A stretch of DNA of 64,000 nt from Megaleporinus macrocephalus (taxonomy: Eukaryota > Chordata > Actinopteri > Characiformes > Anostomidae): the NCBI GenBank assembly GCA_021613375.1, contig CM038704.1:36888162-36952161 (forward strand). Direction: 5' to 3'. A program made the position numbers and the translations under genes. Of this stretch, positions 50,021-57,630 are shown piece after piece. Each line of letters starts with the position of its first letter. Position 1 is the stretch's first letter. The notes under the pieces were generated by a model, which worked only from the letters and a program-made list of their open reading frames with translations, made no database searches and was not told where the DNA came from.

Positions 50021-53000
50021 CACTGTATGTAAGCTTCAGGATGAATGGACCAATAGAAATGCTCCAAAACAGCTTGGAAAGAATTCTGGTTCTATTGACT
50101 TACATTAAAAGTAAAGACTGTTTTTGGTCTTCCCTGTAAAGTTGCTATTTTGGAGATACTTGTTATTCATTGGACAGTGACGATATGTATTGACATAACC
50201 ATAGATACATTATGATGCAAAATGGGAGTAATAATTCTAAACATAAATACAAATTATCACTCACCACCAAAACATTTTCAAAAGTCATGAACAATTAATG
50301 AAGTCATGCTACAATTATTTCACGTCTTGTTTCCTAACATCTCAAACAAACAGAACTGCAGATGGAGCTTTCTCCTCCCCAGCAGCTCAGATTCAAGTTC
50401 TGTTTGATTCAAGGTAGCATAATATTTGATATTGACTAACATCTCGCTCACAAATATCAGCATTTAACATCTGTGGCTATATCTGTTCTGTGATCTGAGA
50501 AGCAGCAGTGAAAAACCTACAAGAAGCGAGAAGAACATACACTACACTAAGCCAAGCGAGTGCTGTGCGTGCTGGGAGGTTTTAAACATTGATGAGCGAT
50601 GTTTCTTCTAGTTTTCTCCTCCGCTCGCTGTGACTGAGTCGTCAGGAAAAACAGATAAGACACCCCCTTTGGGGAGCGAGGGAAGCGGTCTTAAAAGGAA
50701 GCGCTTTAACTTTAAAACTCATTGCTGGAGTATCTAAGAGAGATCAGAGGGACACTAATCTAGGCTAAGCTGGTCCTCAGCCTGCTGGGGTGGAAATAAT
50801 GTTTTTAGGAAGATGTGCCAGGAAAGATGTGGGTTCAGAAGTCTGGTTTTTGTAATATACATTGTCAAAAGTTTGGGTGCATCATGCCTCCCATTGATAC
50901 CTCCTCAGCAATGGTGGGTTTCACTGCAGCTATGTTTCAGTCTTGTTTTGGAAACGTATTAAAGATGTGGGTGAGGTACGTACTGAAGACTCAGGTGAGG
51001 GACATAATAATGACATAATATATGCAATCTAGACTCAGGTGATATATGCATTAAAGACTCAGGTGATATATATGCAATCAAGACTCAGGTGATATATGCA
51101 TTGAAGACTCAGGTGATATATGCAATCAAGACTCAGGCGATATATGCATTGAAGTCTCAGGTGATATATGCATTGAAGTCATAGGTGATATATGCAATGA
51201 AGACTCGAGGGAGATATGAATTGAAGACTCATGTGAGATATGGGTATTTTTAATGAATGGTAAATTGGTTAATCATATCCATCCCTAATCCCTGAGTTGC
51301 TCTTTTGCTTCCATCGCAGTGCCCTTTCCCAACAGCACTACATTAATCAGACTTTATAAAGCTCCCAGCTACTTTCATTAGCTTATTTTTATGACCCCAT
51401 ACCATCACCATCTCCACTTTATTAATAATGCATTAGAGCAGGCTACAGCCAACAACTCCCCCTGCTCATTTTAATATCCACGTCCATTTACGATCCTGAC
51501 TGCCAATAGCAGGAACGTTTAATCAAGGCCATGTGCTATAATCTCTGCTTGAGCGTGGCTGTTTGCCTGTAGAAGTGGAGGAAGCCAAAGAACACACTAC
51601 AGGATGGCCATGTGGACAGACACTGGACTGTAAACACAACTAAACTAGTCTATATTACATCTATTCATTCAAGAGTTCTTTAGTGAAGACAATGATTCTA
51701 CATAGAACCATGAACACTCATGCTTAAATAGCCTCAAAAGTTTCTTCAGATTGACTAAGAACGTGTTGTGTGTAAAACTGTTTTGAAAATGGTTCCATAT
51801 AGCACCAAACAGGGTTCTGCTATTGTTGGGAGATCAAGCTTATAGCAATAAAGGAACCCTTTTTGGTGCCATAAAGAACTATTTACAACACACCATCCAT
51901 CAATCTGGAGAAAATAACTATTTTACTATGCAAACAATTATTAAAGCATGAAATGGTTCTATATAGAACTTATGGTTCTAATAACCTTGTTTTTAGATGT
52001 GGAGGTCAACATTGTTTAATAATTTGCCATTATTTAAGTTCATGTTAAGAAAGCCAAAAGCCAAATTAATTAGCAAACAGTTACATTGCATTTGAATAGA
52101 GCAACAAAACAGCAATAACTGGACTTCTATGGGTTCACTACGACCCTCCTGGTATAGCTCATACTGAATGCATATACATGCACCATGCAAATCCACAACT
52201 AAACAACAGTAGAACTAACTAAAAGCTCAAGTCATTTGCAGAGAAGTGTTCTAGACGCAACACAAAAGCAACCATACATGCTCTCATGTACACTTTAAAA
52301 TGTCAACAAAAAGCTATAAATAGAAAAATAGGACTTGTTTTGAAGCAAGAGCAGATTAAATCTCTGTGTGGGCAAAGCTGGATCAATGTGGATCAATAAA
52401 CTACACCAGAACATGCGCCAAGGTCTCAACACTGTACATACACTGACATAGGAACCTGGTTCTAGTCAACGTTAGTCCTGACATTCAACATTTAGAAGCT
52501 ATTTCTTAATATATGACTGCTTATCTTGATTATATTGATGCTGAACATGTGCAGGAAATTATAACATTAACAGCCGACATACATAAATACTAGTGATTTA
52601 TCAACTCTTTTTAATCTCACAAGATAAAAAAAAGAAGTTAAACCTTTTGGTGATTGTTGTAGAGTAAGGTTTGTATTGTTTTTGATTTGTTTGTATTTCT
52701 TATTTTTAAAATCTACAGTAGCCATGCATTGTTGAAGTTAACATTTCATTTAGGAATCATCTCTCTACTATTTATTAAAAGAGTCTCTGTAATACGTTAA
52801 ATATACTTTTATATTAGTCCTTAATTGTTAACTCTTAGTTGGTGATGTTATTCCTGTTTAAATAAAACATAGAAGATTTAGCTTAATTTATTTTTACATT
52901 TGCATTCAATCTAGAATGGCTTAAATATATTGTGAATCACAGTGACATACCACTAGAATCCCATAGGTGTGCTAGCAGAAAGCAGCTTTGTCATAAGCAG

Positions 53001-56000
53001 GCCACCAAATATTTCAGAATTTTGCAAAAGAAATCTGAAGGGAAAAGTCAGAAATTCAAAAAAAGAGTTCATATACTAAGACAAGGTGGAAAAGTTAGAA
53101 TCTCACTAAAGCTAAAGGTGAAAAAGGGTGATAGAAAAGAGTTTTTTAGACAAATGATGATGTTTTAAGCTGTAAAGTCACATGTTTCTGTTCTGCCTGA
53201 TCCTATTGTTCGGCATCCAGTGTATATACAAACATGAACTGCACCCACTGCACTACACTCCGTACAAGTGTATAAGTCAGTGATGATTCTCTCATCAGTT
53301 GGCTCGGGCGGCCGGTGACTGGAAACAACTAGTGCTGCAGATGTTATAAATGTGGTATATATTCTTCCCAAGGTTCCTTTCAGCATTCTGAAAAATGGTT
53401 CTGCACAATGTACTCTCAGAACTCTCTGGTGAGTTTGCATTCCCAGATGCAAAGAAGAATAAGGTTGAAGTTTCTTCTTATCTCTTTCTTTTGCTTCTTA
53501 TCTGAATTTCATGTTTCACCTTAAATGGTGCAGCAGTTATATTCAGGTGCCCTTTAAGGTGCCATGGGAGTTAAGATAAGAAGCTAGCTTCAGCTTCGTC
53601 AAGGTGGATGGTGCTATAGAAATTTCAGTGTTCATTAGGTGGGCTGTTGCCCGGTGTCCCCTGCCCCGGCATCTCTGAGCTGCAACACGGGGACAAAAGC
53701 TGGTAAATGTCTGTAAAGAGAAACCTGAATAAAGCATATATTTCTGGTTTTAATCCAGCTCTTAATCACAGTAGCCTATGTCATGTCATGTAATGACGCC
53801 TTGCATGACTGTAGTGGACGGAAACATGACTTGTATTTTTTTCTGCTGAATATTTATAAGTGTGCACGACATTTGGATACATAGAAATGGAAGTCCGAGA
53901 TGTGTTCTCTTCTCTCTCTTTTTGTTTTGGCTTTAGCATCAATGACAAGAACTTTAGGCCAAGCTTTGATTGTCATGGTTAATAATTTGTTGCATACTAA
54001 ATATGTAATTACTGCAAATTTACCTATTAAATACTAATCATAGTATCTTCTGTGCTGTTTGGCACATTGAGCTGCAAGTGGTCTCCAGTGGACCAGCTCA
54101 GCCGCAGTGATTGTTGCTTCATCCCATTAAATCACCCGTCATTTTAAAATCTACCTTAAACATTGTATATGGTCTGCCTTCCTTCAATTCCTTTGTCTTG
54201 AGCATGCATTGATCAGGGGGACACATCTTGTGTTCACGTTTCTCATTTGTAATGCAGTCTTGGTAGGTAATGCCCAGTTTTATCCACAGGTTCCTTTGAT
54301 GGAATATATTGAGCTTCTTGGCTATTTTTTGTGGCCCTTCATGCTCAAAAGTTTGGGATCACAGTGAAATTTTCTTGTTTTCAATGGAGTATCTTCCTTC
54401 CTTAACACAACAATGGACTGACGGCTCTCTAAAGAAAGTTGTTTCTTTCTGGCCATTTTGAGTCGGTCAGCAAGCCAATCAACTGCTGATGCTTCAGATA
54501 CTAAACTAACCTAGAATGTTGTTCTCCCTTTTATGCTCACTTATTAGTAGAATGTTTTCAGCTGTGCATCACAATTGAGCAAGATTGTCTTAACAACCAA
54601 TTAGCCCAATAACATCCTTAACTTGGATTGGCGGCCGTACCAGGAGATTTAGGCAGAGGACTGAGAATTGCTGATAGTTGGACTATATGCAAAATAAGCA
54701 TGTATACAAAAATAGGCTTTAATACAAACATTTTTATTCTTTAAAAATCATCTGATACACTTCAATTAATTGTGAAATGAACAATATTGTTCGTGAATTG
54801 CATGAAAATTGCATGAAATTGCATGGTAGTGTATGTCAGGAGTGACAACAGTGGTGTACAATTGTACTGACTAATGCTGCAAACCAGAACAAGTTCACTG
54901 CTGTCAAAGTCCTGCACTTGAACATCCAAGTAGGTGAATGAAGGTGAACTCATCAACCTCTTTGATGGCTTACTCTCCAACAGTCCCTGTTAATGCGTAA
55001 ACCAACCTCTCCTGCTTCTTGTTTGGTGCTTGTGCTCATGTAATTGAGTAAATAAACAAATACTAGGTACCTACCGAAATGCATAATACAAATGTGTAAA
55101 CCTAGTAAACAAACACTTACATTATATCTAGAGACTTTTCAACTTCTACACAACTTGATTCTATCTGTAAAGCTTCTAGCAGAATGAAACCAGCAGCTAA
55201 GCCGTTCAGTGTTTCACGCCACTTTCAGTCAAGCTGTCTGCCATTCTGAGGAGTGTTAGAGTGAGGAGGGGGAGTGTGAACATTTGTTGATGAGCACGTC
55301 TGCATCGCCTGGATCGATAAGCACTATTTACACCGTGAAGCTGACAGCAGAATAACAACAATAATCTGTTGACAGACACGGCTATAAGGAGCATGAGTCG
55401 CTGGCAGCGTGCACGCATATACACACTGTTTCTGCGGCTGCAGTTTGTGAGTCACACAGAGAACCAGAGAGCTGCCTGCCTGGAGGGACAGGAGCAGTTA
55501 CAGAGGAGTGAGAATTAGAGAGAGAGAGGGCGAAAGAGAGCAAGAGAGAGAGAATGAGAGAGAGAGAGAAAGCGAGAAACTGGTGGCTTGATTAAGCAAA
55601 GCTCTAATTAAAGTGATTCAGCTAATCACTGTCTTCTGTAAGTGAGACGGCTTTGAAAGGAAGCCAGTCAGAGTGCGGGAGGACATTTAACAGTACGGAC
55701 GGAGAGAGACTCAACGGGAAAAGCTTGCGAGAAATGCACCTCCACTGTGGACACACTCGATTGATTTTATAGCTTCATTTATTTAATTTCCAGTCAAAAC
55801 CACCATTAAACACAAACAATTCCTGGATGTTTCTGAGGGGACTAGATAGGATGTTTCTGAGGGGACTAGATATAAGACAAGCCACGTCCGTGAGAAAGAA
55901 AAAGATCAAAGTGAAAAAAATAGGTGTTTATAAATGAACTCCTAATGACCACCTGGAAGACCTGGTAGATCACGAACACTGTCCCTATTAGATAAACAGT

Positions 56001-57630
56001 ACACTTTGACAGCAAGGAGAACATCAAGCTTTCCTGTGAGAGGACACCTCAACACTATGGGTCTAAAAGGATGTATAGGTGTTCAAGAAGCTCCTCACTT
56101 ACTCAAGATACAGATAGCACAGTGTCCAGCCCTCAACATCACTGGATGTGTTTGGGATTACTCAGTTGGTAAGCTGCATAAAATTCAAATCAAACTGTAT
56201 GCGACAAGCATTAATTCTATTAGAGCAACGTATACTGCACTGCAGGGACTGGGCTGCAGTACTACAGATAATTCAGAGAGTATATTTCTGCAACCATTTA
56301 TACACGCTGCCTGTGTACAATTGCTGACTAACATTTATTTGGGCCGCCTTTCAGCTCTCATTACAGTGTCTTCTCTATGATATTCTTGCAACAACATTAT
56401 ACATTGTCATAACACTAATTTCCGCCCAACCACTCTATAAAGTCTTTTCCTGCACATCGCTTTCAATGGGATTAAGGTCAGAACTCTGTGTTGGCCATTT
56501 CCATGTGTGGAGATGATTCCTCATGCTCCCTGAATCCCTCTTTCACAATCTAAGCCTGATGAATCTTTGACTTACGGTCCTGAAATTTGGCTGTGCCATC
56601 AGGAAATAAATCCATTTATGGAATAATCTGGTCATTCAGTGCATTCAGGTGATCAACTGAAGCCCCCCCCAGATCATAACACTGAATCCAGAGGCTTGTA
56701 CAGAGGGCCCTATGCATGAGGTGTGCATCACTTCATGCACTTCCCTTCTTACCCTGACGCATCCCTTACTCTCAAAAAAGGGTCAGTCTGAACTCATCAG
56801 ACTAGATGACCTTTACCCATCACTCCAGGGTCTAATCTTTATGTTCTCTAACATAACTAACAGTCTTTTAGTCCCATATGAGTTCTGGTCAAGTGGAAAT
56901 GTGTCACGATCTGCCTTTCTCCTATCTGTTTATGTCCTGTCTCTCCTGTGTTGTTCCATGTGCTTGTGTTTGTTATGGTTGTGCACTCCTCCTTGTCTCC
57001 ACGCTCGTTATGCCCCTCACCTGCTCCGAGTTTGTGTCTCCTCCCATTCCCAGGTGTTCCCTGTTACCTGTTCCCTTCTCAAAGCCTCTGTTTTCTTCTT
57101 GTCGAGCATTGTCAACTGTGAACTGTGTGAACTATGTGCCTGTTCCTCGTGGTTTGTAGCTTGTGTTTTGTTTTTCCTAAGACGCACTTGGATCTTCCCA
57201 CTTGGTAGTTTATGAATGAGAAGCTTCTCACAACATCAAGATTTTTTCCCAGCTGAAAGATATTCATCTCTGAAGTAATTATCCAGTCAAAATCTCTTGT
57301 TTAAATTCATTCATTTACTTATTTAAATTCAAGTGGTAAATATTGTTGACAGGCAGTGCATTTAAAAACACTTTCTTAAGTTTAAGCCTAATCCTAACCT
57401 TCTCCTCTAAAAAAGTTTTTTTGGTTTTACTTCAACGTAAGCACATGTGTTTTCTGCAAATCTACAAACTATCCCAGAGAGAAAAGTATGATACTGACTT
57501 GTGTTTCTTTAAGGAGAGCCCCATGTGTTGCTTCATCTGCTGCAAACCATGGTAGTCTGTGTAGATGAGGTCAAAGGGCAGTGGTCCTGTCAGTGGACAG
57601 CTCCCTCTTCCTGGGGGCACACCAAGAAAT
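12775..57630 (-). CDS. mgat5b: mgat5b, 3' part of gene (nine coding exons, C-terminal 450 residues)
   Basis: The product is a Golgi type II membrane enzyme of glycosyltransferase family 18. It transfers GlcNAc from UDP-GlcNAc in beta-1,6 linkage to mannose of N-glycans, and the B enzyme also acts on O-mannosyl glycans, chiefly in brain (family knowledge). The joined exons translate without a break: 132, 134, 131, 156, 147, 117, 75, 263 and 199 bp, all with GT donors and AG acceptors. Stretches such as PPEVPAFVKNHGLLP, FPYEGPAPLEAIANGC and CRDFRKGQVALC are diagnostic of the MGAT5 family. The first, with HGTVYYE before it, points to MGAT5B rather than MGAT5. About 340 N-terminal residues (anchor, stem, first half of the catalytic region) are missing, from comparison with a mammalian protein of about 790 residues; they should lie above 64,000. 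No frameshift or premature stop is seen, so the gene looks functional. Confidence 0.96.
12974..15549 (-). other. mgat5b last coding intron: contents
   Basis: Next to the terminal exon there is GA-rich sequence (13,000-13,215), then a large imperfect duplication (13,510-14,690) with a 46-bp array. No recognisable element lies between 14,700 and 15,549. Confidence 0.7.
13510..14690. repeat. Tandem duplication of about 645 bp with internal 46-bp array
   Basis: The segment starting near 13,510 (AAGCAATACTTGAAGATTTA) returns near 14,157 (AAGCAATACCTGGAGATTTA). It stays collinear through GAGGAGTTTGCCATC (13,686; 14,328). Each half ends in repeats of a 46-bp unit beginning GGCCACTTGAGTGAT: about three degraded units at 13,755-13,900 and about six or seven at 14,401-14,680. 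Confidence 0.8.
15550..15812 (-). CDS. mgat5b: mgat5b exon, variable cysteine-rich segment
   Basis: This exon begins DFCSPEAPFPPANASRVW and goes on through CWPPLSALRLMV, QSCVEACRTSGLVCEPAFF and RFINNKEALSK. The CEPAFF-FIN block is conserved in the family. The proline/serine-rich stretch before it is the part of MGAT5 proteins that varies most. Three sequons (NAS, NST, NST) fall within about 35 residues. The last lysine codon is split AA|G. Confidence 0.95.
16612..17195. mobile_element. Harbinger-like MITE
   Basis: The left end GGGTCTCTCTCAAAATCTAG and the inverted right end GGGTCTGTCTCAAAACCTAG differ at two positions. The flanking triplets are TTA and TTG, suggesting a decayed 3-bp duplication. 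It is 584 bp and non-coding. Confidence 0.65.
17662..18151 (+). mobile_element. Tc1/mariner-type deletion derivative
   Basis: The 490-bp element is bounded by TA. The left end CACAGTCAAGCCACATTATT matches the inverted right end CACAGTCGAGTCACATTATT. Inside, GGRVMVWGTFAWHSLGP and NSPDLYPIENL are pieces of a Tc1 transposase. Most of the gene is deleted and the frames are broken. Confidence 0.85.
18690..19560. mobile_element. Derelict DNA transposon (class uncertain)
   Basis: The sequence contains GCCACCACCATGCTTTACAG and TCTTCTGGTCAAATG, phrases common in old fish DNA-transposon consensus sequences as I recall them. No clear termini or target duplication were found. Confidence 0.4.
20342..20481. 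repeat. (TTA)n microsatellite
   Basis: There are about 45 TTA/ATT units broken once by a short T-rich interruption at about 20,388-20,401. Confidence 0.95.
20490..21260. mobile_element. Derelict DNA transposon (class uncertain)
   Basis: ATTAATATGGAGTTGACCCC, TACGGATCTGGCTTTG and AGAGTCCAGTGGCGGCGTGC recall a widespread fish element. The ends are not resolved and there is no intact frame. Confidence 0.45.
22295..22391. repeat. (TA)n microsatellite
   Basis: About 48 TA units with one TG step lie 84 bp from the donor of the 25-codon mgat5b exon. The frames of IYIY repeats here are meaningless. Confidence 0.95.
22475..22549 (-). CDS. mgat5b: mgat5b exon (25 codons)
   Basis: This small exon encodes VESYLPYEYTCEGMLERVHA followed by YIQHQ. 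PYEYTCEGMLERI-AYI is conserved between MGAT5 and MGAT5B. The exon is in phase 0 at both ends (acceptor CAG, donor GTGGGT). Its size makes it easy to miss in automated annotation. It sits between a TA microsatellite at 22,295-22,391 and a CpG-rich possible regulatory stretch from about 22,590. Confidence 0.94.
22590..23520. promoter_or_regulatory. Possible conserved non-coding (enhancer-like) stretch
   Basis: The stretch is repeat-free and of high complexity, with more CpG than its surroundings (for example GAACGACGCGGCTAC) and many TAAT/ATTA homeodomain-type cores. It follows a coding exon of a brain-expressed gene. This is inference from composition only; no alignment was possible. Confidence 0.25.
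23947..25716. mobile_element. Non-autonomous hAT element with 8-bp target duplication
   Basis: TAGATGAT stands at 23,939-23,946 and again at 25,717-25,724. The termini are CAAAGGTGCCAA and, inverted, CAGAAGTGTCAA, of the CARRGGTG form seen in hAT elements. The subterminal parts are rich in AAGTA motifs. The 1,770-bp interior is mostly a 36-bp array, with no coding capacity. Confidence 0.88.
24519..25612 (+). repeat. 36-bp minisatellite, about 30 copies
   Basis: The unit starts GTAAGGAGTAGAAAGTACTG and is exactly 36 bp. Variants include CTGAT/CAGAT, GGAGTG/GGAATG and AAGG/AAGA/GAGG. A rare variant with ATTACGGTGTGG occurs twice, exactly 20 units apart (24,533 and 25,253), which suggests block duplication. 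It lies inside the hAT element. Confidence 0.97.
26391..26426. repeat. Adjacent poly-C and poly-A runs
   Basis: A run of about 17 C is followed by TC and about 13 A. This is likely to be length-variable and hard to sequence. Confidence 0.9.
26428..26632 (+). mobile_element. V-SINE-type / LINE-derived 3' tail
   Basis: AAATTGCCCCTAGGTGTGAG, CTGTCCAGGGTGT and GGGATAGGCTCCAGCCC are typical of the conserved 3' domain shared by many fish SINEs and their partner LINEs. It ends with a GAATGAAT-type tail. A second copy is at 61,548-61,798. Confidence 0.8.
28730..29706. repeat. Degenerate satellite with 152-bp higher-order period
   Basis: Short units of the type CAGTATATACTGGTACAGTA dominate the whole stretch. 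From 29,251 a 152-bp unit is repeated three times (ACTATATTATGCAG at 29,251, 29,403 and 29,555). It ends about 35 bp from the donor of the exon at 29,744. Confidence 0.88.
29744..29860 (-). CDS. mgat5b: mgat5b exon
   Basis: This exon has 39 whole codons: VSSQHPYAEQYIGRPHVMTV, then DYNNSEEFETAVREIMRTK. SQHPYAE-IG-PHV-TVD-NN is the family block that follows the GKPT motif. NNS is a possible glycosylation sequon. The donor (GTAAGG) lies about 35 bp from the edge of the degenerate satellite at 28,730-29,706. Confidence 0.96.
29861..30558 (-). other. mgat5b intron of 698 bp
   Basis: No recognisable element. The sequence looks unique. Confidence 0.6.
30559..30705 (-). CDS. mgat5b: mgat5b exon with the donor-site motif
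   Basis: This exon has 49 whole codons starting LFIGFGFPYEGPAPLEAIAN, then GCIYLQPKFHPPHSSLNHEF and FRGKPTSRE. GFPYEGPAPLEAIANG is the best conserved signature of the family and contains the glutamates expected to contact the sugar nucleotide in a GT-B enzyme (family knowledge). FFRGKPTSRE is also invariant. The acceptor is CACAG and the donor GTGAGC. Confidence 0.97.
30805..30960 (-). CDS. mgat5b: mgat5b exon
   Basis: This exon has 52 whole codons: GKEKFLEILHRYMEVHGTVY, then YETQRPPEVPAFVKNHGLLP and QQELQQLLRKAK. The VHGTVYYE-RPPEVPAFVKNHGLLP stretch separates the B paralogue from MGAT5, which has a different segment here. It lies in the C-terminal Rossmann-like (donor-binding) half of the GT-B fold. 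Only a 99-bp intron separates it from the next exon. Confidence 0.97.
33330..33620 (+). pseudogene. Tc1-type transposase fragment
   Basis: A frame near 33,380 reads NLKAMGVKGFVAVQEA, matching the fragments at 10,000 (minus) and 56,040 (plus). Stops follow at once. Confidence 0.6.
34140..34450 (+). repeat. Dispersed repeat family R1, uninterrupted copy
   Basis: The sequence runs from GATGCAAAGAAACTTTAGAT through AGCAAGATGGAGAAATTTAA to CCACCTTGACGAAACTGAG. It shows the pre-insertion arrangement of the copy that is split by the hAT element at 23,947-25,716. Confidence 0.65.
34640..35130 (-). pseudogene. LINE ORF2 N-terminal fragment
   Basis: On the minus strand YSREELLTLQIK, RGCRASTKLKAKR and, after a frameshift, GNVNSLANKTDELAAM match the region just before and at the start of the endonuclease domain of fish L2/CR1-group LINEs. 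The fragment carries at least one frameshift. Confidence 0.7.
35870..36126 (-). mobile_element. tRNA-derived SINE
   Basis: Read on the minus strand it starts GGGAGCAGTTGTGGCCTGAA with an A-box-like block, then a degenerate B box near GGTTGCTGTCTTGATCC. It continues CCTTGAGCAAGGCAACTAAC, a phrase common to an ostariophysan SINE group as I recall it. Confidence 0.65.
36173..36559 (-). mobile_element. Solo LTR with 5-bp target duplication
   Basis: On the minus strand the 387-bp unit begins TGTCACACCC and ends CGTAACA. It is flanked by CATAT at 36,168-36,172 and 36,560-36,564. An ATTAAA signal lies near its 3' end (CATGGACTTCATTAAAACCC). TG/CA ends, a 5-bp duplication and a poly-A signal fit a solo LTR. 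It has no coding region. Confidence 0.75.
38040..39075. mobile_element. Palindromic DNA element, copy 2, split by LINE fragment
   Basis: The left part (GTATGAGTGGATCAGACACA; GAGTAGTCCACCAACCAAA) and right part (GGTAGGAGTGTCTAAT; CCTGCTCTGTGGTGGTCCTG) belong to the same long-armed element as at 59,992-61,368. The middle, about 38,290-38,820, is LINE sequence. Confidence 0.7.
38290..38820 (+). pseudogene. LINE reverse-transcriptase fragment
   Basis: ASGLDYCNALLSGC, LNKLQLVQNAAARVLT and, after a frameshift, MFKALHGLTPKYL are from the end of an L2/Rex-type reverse transcriptase. Unlike an ordinary LINE insertion it has no 3' tail, so it was trimmed later or arrived with other DNA. Confidence 0.75.
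40081..40911 (+). repeat. Polypurine tract of about 830 bp, (AGAAG)n-derived
   Basis: The tract begins with an exact (AGAAG)n run to about 40,138. It continues as degenerate GA-rich sequence with only scattered pyrimidines. The sense (minus) strand of mgat5b is therefore polypyrimidine. The phenylalanine/serine/leucine-rich open frames on that strand are a by-product. Confidence 0.95.
41706..41836 (-). CDS. mgat5b: mgat5b exon
   Basis: This exon encodes PHTPDNSFMGFVSEELNDTE, then KHSIQENKVKNMAVVYGKEA and SMWK. The first proline codon is shared with the previous exon (C|CT). The motifs HTPDNSFMGF and AVVYGKEASMWK are typical of MGAT5B. The NDT triplet is a potential N-glycosylation site. The acceptor is CAG and the donor GTGAGG, and the exon ends on a whole codon. 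Confidence 0.96.
41837..44691 (-). other. mgat5b intron: contents
   Basis: From about 44,000 to 44,650 this holds one copy of an unclassified dispersed repeat. The rest shows no recognised element. Frequent GCTAAC/TTAGC words at 42,700-43,200 look like an old low-order repeat. Confidence 0.5.
44000..44650 (+). repeat. Unclassified dispersed repeat R2, copy 1
   Basis: Blocks such as AAGTAGCAGCCATGCTGTGT, GAAGCAGATCATCTTAA and GCATCTGG recur in the same order and orientation at about 58,540-59,240. It ends about 50 bp from an mgat5b donor. Confidence 0.75.
44692..44825 (-). CDS. mgat5b: mgat5b exon
   Basis: This exon encodes CHIRVIDTFGTEPAYNHEEY, then ATLHGYRTNWGYWNLNSRQY and MTMF. It is a near-invariant block of the GT18 fold (VIDTFGTEP, WGxWNLN, TMF). 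It starts with the G that completes a split lysine codon and ends with a single C that starts a proline codon (donor GTAAGT). Its acceptor tract is squeezed: a 42-bp minisatellite begins about 35 bp upstream of the acceptor, and an unclassified dispersed repeat ends about 50 bp past the donor. Confidence 0.96.
45151..47562. mobile_element. Non-autonomous hAT element with perfect 8-bp target duplication
   Basis: GTGGTCAG at 45,143-45,150 is repeated at 47,563-47,570. The element starts CAGTGTTAATTT and ends AAATTAACACTG, a perfect 12-bp inverted repeat. The subterminal parts hold GACTAAAACTAA-type motifs. It is 2,412 bp with no transposase. The interior holds a 71-bp array. Confidence 0.93.
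45664..46799 (+). repeat. 71-bp minisatellite, 16 near-identical copies
   Basis: The unit starts CGCTGTATTAACTCAGTAAG. Sixteen copies differ by only a few changes: one 72-bp first copy, one unit with TGTGTGAAGC and one 70-bp unit lacking a G. Such uniformity means recent expansion. It lies inside the hAT element. Confidence 0.97.
49684..49910 (-). mobile_element. LINE 3' tail, minus strand
   Basis: AGAATCAGACTTTATTGGCC is the reverse of the common fish LINE end (AATAAAGTCTGATTCT). CA microsatellite follows at 49,808-49,830. Confidence 0.65.
49946..50019. repeat. (TA)n microsatellite
   Basis: About 37 TA units directly precede a MITE copy. Confidence 0.95.
50020..50190. mobile_element. MITE related to the one at 7,303-7,516
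   Basis: AATAGAAATGCTCCAAAA and TTATTCATTGGACAGTGACG match the 7.3-kb element, in opposite orientation internally. The left end merges into the TA repeat. Confidence 0.6.
51029..51241 (+). repeat. 24-bp minisatellite, about nine copies
   Basis: The unit is of the type AGACTCAGGTGATATATGCA plus four bases, with TTGA/ATCA ends alternating in part. Decay increases toward the right. Confidence 0.93.
51670..51987. mobile_element. GGTTCTATATAGAACC-type MITE
   Basis: Inverted phrases such as ACATAGAACCATGAACACTC and GGTTCTATATAGAACTTATG frame a core with GGTTCCATATAGCACCAAAC. I recall this as a very common ostariophysan palindromic repeat. Confidence 0.6.
53530..53770 (-). repeat. Dispersed repeat family R1, third copy
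   Basis: Inverted relative to the copies at 25.8 and 34.3 kb. It shares TTGCAGCTCAGAGATGCC and CCACCTTGACGAAGCTGA. Confidence 0.65.
54180..54610 (-). pseudogene. Tc1-type element fragment with transposase start
   Basis: The minus-strand ATG at 54,454-54,456 begins MARKKQLSLESRQSIVVLRK, a Tc1 N terminus. The frame is lost after about 30 codons. The CTCAAAAGTTTGGGATCACA region on the plus strand marks non-coding or rearranged parts of the same element. Confidence 0.65.
55500..55580 (+). repeat. GA-rich low-complexity tract
   Basis: Imperfect (GA)n of about 75 bp. Nearby, at about 55,835-55,880, a short direct duplication (TTTCTGAGGGGACTAGATA) occurs. Confidence 0.85.
55980..56360 (+). pseudogene. 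Tc1-type transposase fragment
   Basis: A frame at about 56,040 reads LNTMGLKGCIGVQEA and then CPALNITGCVWDYS, an eroded form of the SPDLNI-E catalytic motif. It is related to the fragments at 10.0 and 33.4 kb. The following 300 bp may be non-coding remains of another DNA element. Confidence 0.65.
56899..57200 (+). repeat. LTR-like family copy, 5' part
   Basis: It begins TGTCACGATCTGCCTTTCTC and runs collinear with the minus strand of the solo LTR at 36,173-36,559 and with the piece at 8,380. The expected end (ATTAAA, GTGACA) is missing. Confidence 0.55.
57499..57630 (-). CDS. mgat5b: mgat5b exon (first in window)
   Basis: The reading frame begins after one base of a split codon and runs FLGVPPGRGSCPLTGPLPFD, then LIYTDYHGLQQMKQHMGLSL and KKHK. 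The IYTDYHGL segment is the family's conserved strand just before the HIRVIDTFGTEP block. The acceptor is preceded by a good pyrimidine tract. The donor splits a lysine codon as AA|G, which the next exon completes. No upstream exon, expected to contain the GFLTEESG and GGPLGEMVQW-type motifs, could be found between 57,631 and 64,000. Confidence 0.93.

Larger units (their letters stand above)
44826..57498 (-). other. mgat5b intron: contents
   Basis: The intron holds the 42-bp array split by a hAT element (44,860-48,560), a LINE tail and TA repeat (49,684-50,019), MITEs (50,020-50,190; 51,670-51,987), a 24-bp array (51,029-51,241), R1 and Tc1 fragments (53,530-56,360) and an LTR-like piece (56,899-57,200). 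Nothing was recognised in 48,600-49,680, 50,200-51,000, 52,000-53,500 or 54,650-55,500. Confidence 0.6.

Noticed and set aside
56712..57215. 167-codon plus-strand frame rich in cysteine and leucine
   Set aside because: It overlaps the LTR-like repeat and unrelated flank. It has no start context and no family resemblance.
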